Assembly (NCBI GenBank): GCA_903831585.1
Contig: CAIKYE010000108.1
Span: forward strand, 1 to 7,178
Source: an uncultured Micrococcales bacterium
GTDB taxonomy: Bacteria; Actinomycetota; Actinomycetes; Actinomycetales; Microbacteriaceae
DNA: 7,178 nucleotides
Reading direction: 5' to 3'
A program made the translations under genes and the position numbers. Of the stretch, positions 5,706 through 7,178 are shown one piece after another (the stretch's first letter is position 1; every line of letters begins with the position of its first letter). The notes beneath the pieces were generated by a model, which saw nothing but the letters and a program-made list of their open reading frames with translations, did not search any database and was not told the origin of the DNA.

Positions 5706-6851
5706 CTAGCGAACTAGCAGGTTTGGTTGCAGCAAGTAACGGTAGTTGTCTGCATCAGATTTTTCTTTTGCCGAGTGGCTAGTGATCAAAACCGGGCTTG
5801 GCTTGTTTGGGTTTTCGTGGTTTCTGGTGAAGCCGATTTTCACAAACTCGGTGTGAACACCGGCTAGGCCGTCGATCAAATATTGTGGCTTGAGTGAAAG
5901 GCTGTTCTCTTCGCCGTTTAGTTCTGCGCTGATGCTCTCAGATGCCTCGGCAACTTCGTTGCCGATTGACTCGAGCGAAATAGTTGATTCACCGAATGTG
6001 TATTTGATCGGGTGATCGCGCTGAACGACCAGCATCACTCGCCTGGTTGATTCGAGAAGGTCCTGCTTCGAAACGACGGAATAGTTTTCTACCTCGGTCG
6101 AGAACATGGTCTTGATCGGAGGGTAGTTTCCCTTAATCAACAAAGCTGTCACCGAACGATTGTTGGCCTGAAAAGCAACCATCTGGCGTTCTTCGTTGTT
6201 GATGATTGAAAGAGATACGTCACCCTGATTTGCAAAAGTCTTTGCAACCTCTTGAAGGGTTTTTGACGGAACCAAAACGCTTGCGCCCTCAGCGCCCGGG
6301 TTTGCTTTCCAGGCGACTTCGACAAGCGCCATTCTGTATTTGTCTGTCGCCAGCAACGAAAGTTCATCGCCGGTTGTCTCAATTTGAATTGCCGTGTAGA
6401 TCGGCTGAACGTCGTCTTTCATTGCAGCTGCGGCAGCCTGGTTGATTGCAGTTGCAAGTACGTCTCCGGCAACAACTCCAGACACAACTGGAATCTCGGG
6501 CAGGGTCGGGTAGGCGGCGACATCCATGATTGGAAGGGCAAATTTAGTTGTTCCACAGGCCACGTGAACCTTGGTTCCCTCGAGTTTGAATTCGACCGGG
6601 GCATTCGGCAATTTGGTGGCGATATCGCTAAGTAGTCGACCGGGAACTAATGTTCGGCCCGAGGTTTCTACCTGAGCGATGATTTCAACCTGAGCTGATA
6701 CCTCGTGGTCAAAGACAGACAAGCGAACTGTGTTGGCGTCTGCCTCGATCAGAATTCCACCGAGAACCGGGGTTGTGGTGCGCTGCGGCAGTAGTCGAAC
6801 AGCGAAGGAAACAGCTTCACTTAGGACGTCGCGATTGACCTGAAATTTCAA
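5706..6851 (-). CDS. dnaN: DNA polymerase III subunit beta (sliding clamp)
   Basis: DnaN is the ring-shaped dimer that tethers DNA polymerase III and many repair proteins to DNA. From the chosen start it has 381 residues in three repeated clamp domains (about 1-120, 121-250, 251-381). Recognisable segments are KFQVNRDVLSEAVSFAVRLLP at the N-terminus, TPVLGGILIEA, LLATDKYRMA in the middle domain, GNYPPI, and VEIGFTRN-like VKIGFTRN with a C-terminal YRYLLQPNLLVR. The frame is open 24 codons further, to another TTG at 6923, but the family normally starts at (M)KFxVxRDVL, so I place the start at the TTG at 6851. An AGG seven bases upstream is a weak ribosome binding site. It is the first gene of the dnaN-gnd-recF-dciA operon, and gnd begins 19 bp after its stop. 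Confidence 0.95.
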   Translation of the reverse strand: MKFQVNRDVLSEAVSFAVRLLPQRTTTPVLGGILIEADANTVRLSVFDHEVSAQVEIIAQVETSGRTLVPGRLLSDIATKLPNAPVEFKLEGTKVHVACGTTKFALPIMDVAAYPTLPEIPVVSGVVAGDVLATAINQAAAAAMKDDVQPIYTAIQIETTGDELSLLATDKYRMALVEVAWKANPGAEGASVLVPSKTLQEVAKTFANQGDVSLSIINNEERQMVAFQANNRSVTALLIKGNYPPIKTMFSTEVENYSVVSKQDLLESTRRVMLVVQRDHPIKYTFGESTISLESIGNEVAEASESISAELNGEENSLSLKPQYLIDGLAGVHTEFVKIGFTRNHENPNKPSPVLITSHSAKEKSDADNYRYLLQPNLLVR

Positions 6852-6894
6852 GGATGGGCCTAACTTTTGAAAAGATGAGCGAGATTCGCTTCGG

Positions 6895-6923
6895 GTAATA
6901 ATCTTGGCACAAAGAGCAGACAA
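6895..6923 (-). promoter_or_regulatory. Candidate dnaN promoter
   Basis: On the minus strand TTGTCT (6918-6923) and TATTAC (6895-6900) are 17 bases apart, each matching the -35 and -10 consensus at four of six positions. If real, the transcript begins after the upstream TTG at 6923, which supports the start at 6851. The match is weak. Confidence 0.25.
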
Positions 6924-6980
6924 TCACTGACATTGCGCTTTGACGGATTGCTTAAGGGTTATCGGATTTCTCTAAGTCTC

Positions 6981-7006
6981 TTTTTAAATTAACAACATTA
7001 TTAACA
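6981..7006. other. AT-rich stretch, candidate DNA unwinding element
   Basis: Only three of these 26 bases are G or C. It contains two copies of ATTAACA (6988-6994 and 7000-7006) with a 12-bp period and abuts a DnaA-box-like site at 7009-7017. AT-rich repeats next to DnaA sites are the form of an origin unwinding element. No functional evidence is possible from sequence alone. Confidence 0.4.
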
Positions 7007-7095
7007 GCTGTGGAAACTGTGAGTAAGCGTCTGGTCACCAGTATTCAAAAGGGAATAACAACGCTGTAAGTTGTTTACACAGTTGTTAGTAAATC

Positions 7096-7104
7096 TGGGG
7101 ATAA
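7096..7104 (-). promoter_or_regulatory. DnaA-box-like site TTATCCCCA (8 of 9)
   Basis: The plus strand reads TGGGGATAA, one base off consensus. It is the best match upstream of dnaN within the window, about 90 bp from the AT-rich stretch. Confidence 0.5.
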
Positions 7105-7178
7105 CTCGGTGCTTTGTGGAACTAAATATGAGGGCTAACAAGTCTTGGCGGATAATCCACTAAAAACAGGGGTTATAA

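Larger units (their letters stand above)
6852..7178. other. Non-coding region upstream of dnaN; probable part of the dnaA-dnaN oriC interval
   Basis: No plausible gene lies in these 327 bases, and the region runs off the window. In Actinobacteria this interval carries oriC and dnaA follows beyond it. It holds an AT-rich stretch (6981-7006) and imperfect DnaA boxes: TTATCCCCA on the minus strand at 7096-7104 (8 of 9), TTATCCGCC on the minus strand at 7147-7155, GTTTCCACA on the minus strand at 7009-7017, and TAATCCACT on the plus strand at 7153-7161 (each 7 of 9). There is also an 11-bp palindrome CTGGTCACCAG at 7031-7041. No perfect box was seen here. The origin call leans mainly on gene context. 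Confidence 0.6.

Noticed and set aside
6852..6923. 24-residue N-terminal extension of DnaN from the TTG at 6923
   Set aside because: The extension does not look like clamp sequence, and the family usually begins at the KFxVxRDVL segment.
7031..7041. Palindrome CTGGTCACCAG as an operator
   Set aside because: A single 11-bp palindrome with no second copy and no known matching regulator; not enough to call a site.
1..7178. tRNA, rRNA, CRISPR arrays, insertion sequences or inteins
   Set aside because: I saw no cloverleaf-like or rRNA sequence, no regularly spaced repeats, no transposase motifs or terminal inverted repeats, and no intein blocks in DnaB.

Overview
The window looks like a chromosomal replication-gene locus from an actinobacterium. 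The sliding clamp gene is followed on the same strand by a short 6-phosphogluconate dehydrogenase, recF and a DUF721/DciA gene whose protein ends in the actinobacterial GPRDTYG tail. That dnaN-gnd-recF-dciA order is characteristic of Actinobacteria next to the origin. Base composition is near half G+C by eye, low for the phylum. With the tight gene packing, this suggests a small-genome, probably planktonic member of the Microbacteriaceae (Rhodoluna/Aquiluna-like). The lineage is an inference, not read directly from the sequence.

Layout from left to right: (1) the 3' two thirds or less of purB on the + strand (2-676); (2) a leftward minus-strand operon of dnaB, an HdeD-like six-helix membrane protein and a 71-residue two-helix membrane protein, spaced by 4 and 9 bp, whose end overlaps purB convergently by 8 bp; (3) a non-coding gap of about 320 bp (2785-3104) with a dense cluster of DnaA boxes (three perfect TTATCCACA, one TTATACACA, one 8-of-9 match) plus a hairpin and T-tract that looks like an intrinsic terminator; (4) the leftward operon dnaN-gnd-recF-dciA (3105-6851); (5) a non-coding region from 6852 to the right edge with a very AT-rich stretch and weaker DnaA-box-like sites. 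This last part is probably the dnaN-proximal part of the dnaA-dnaN intergenic region, the usual actinobacterial oriC site. No dnaA coding sequence is in the window.

The main point of interest is the dciA-dnaB junction. In most relatives gyrB follows dciA; here dnaB does, and the best DnaA boxes in the window lie between the two. Initiator sites, the replicative helicase gene and the gene for its DciA-type partner are therefore adjacent. The canonical origin region upstream of dnaN has a good unwinding-element candidate but only imperfect boxes. A bipartite or relocated origin is a reasonable hypothesis. Regulation of dnaB by DnaA, or titration of DnaA, are the main alternatives.

Two start codons need correcting from the longest reading frames: dnaB most likely starts at 2784, behind a GGAGG ribosome binding site, and dnaN most likely at the TTG at 6851.
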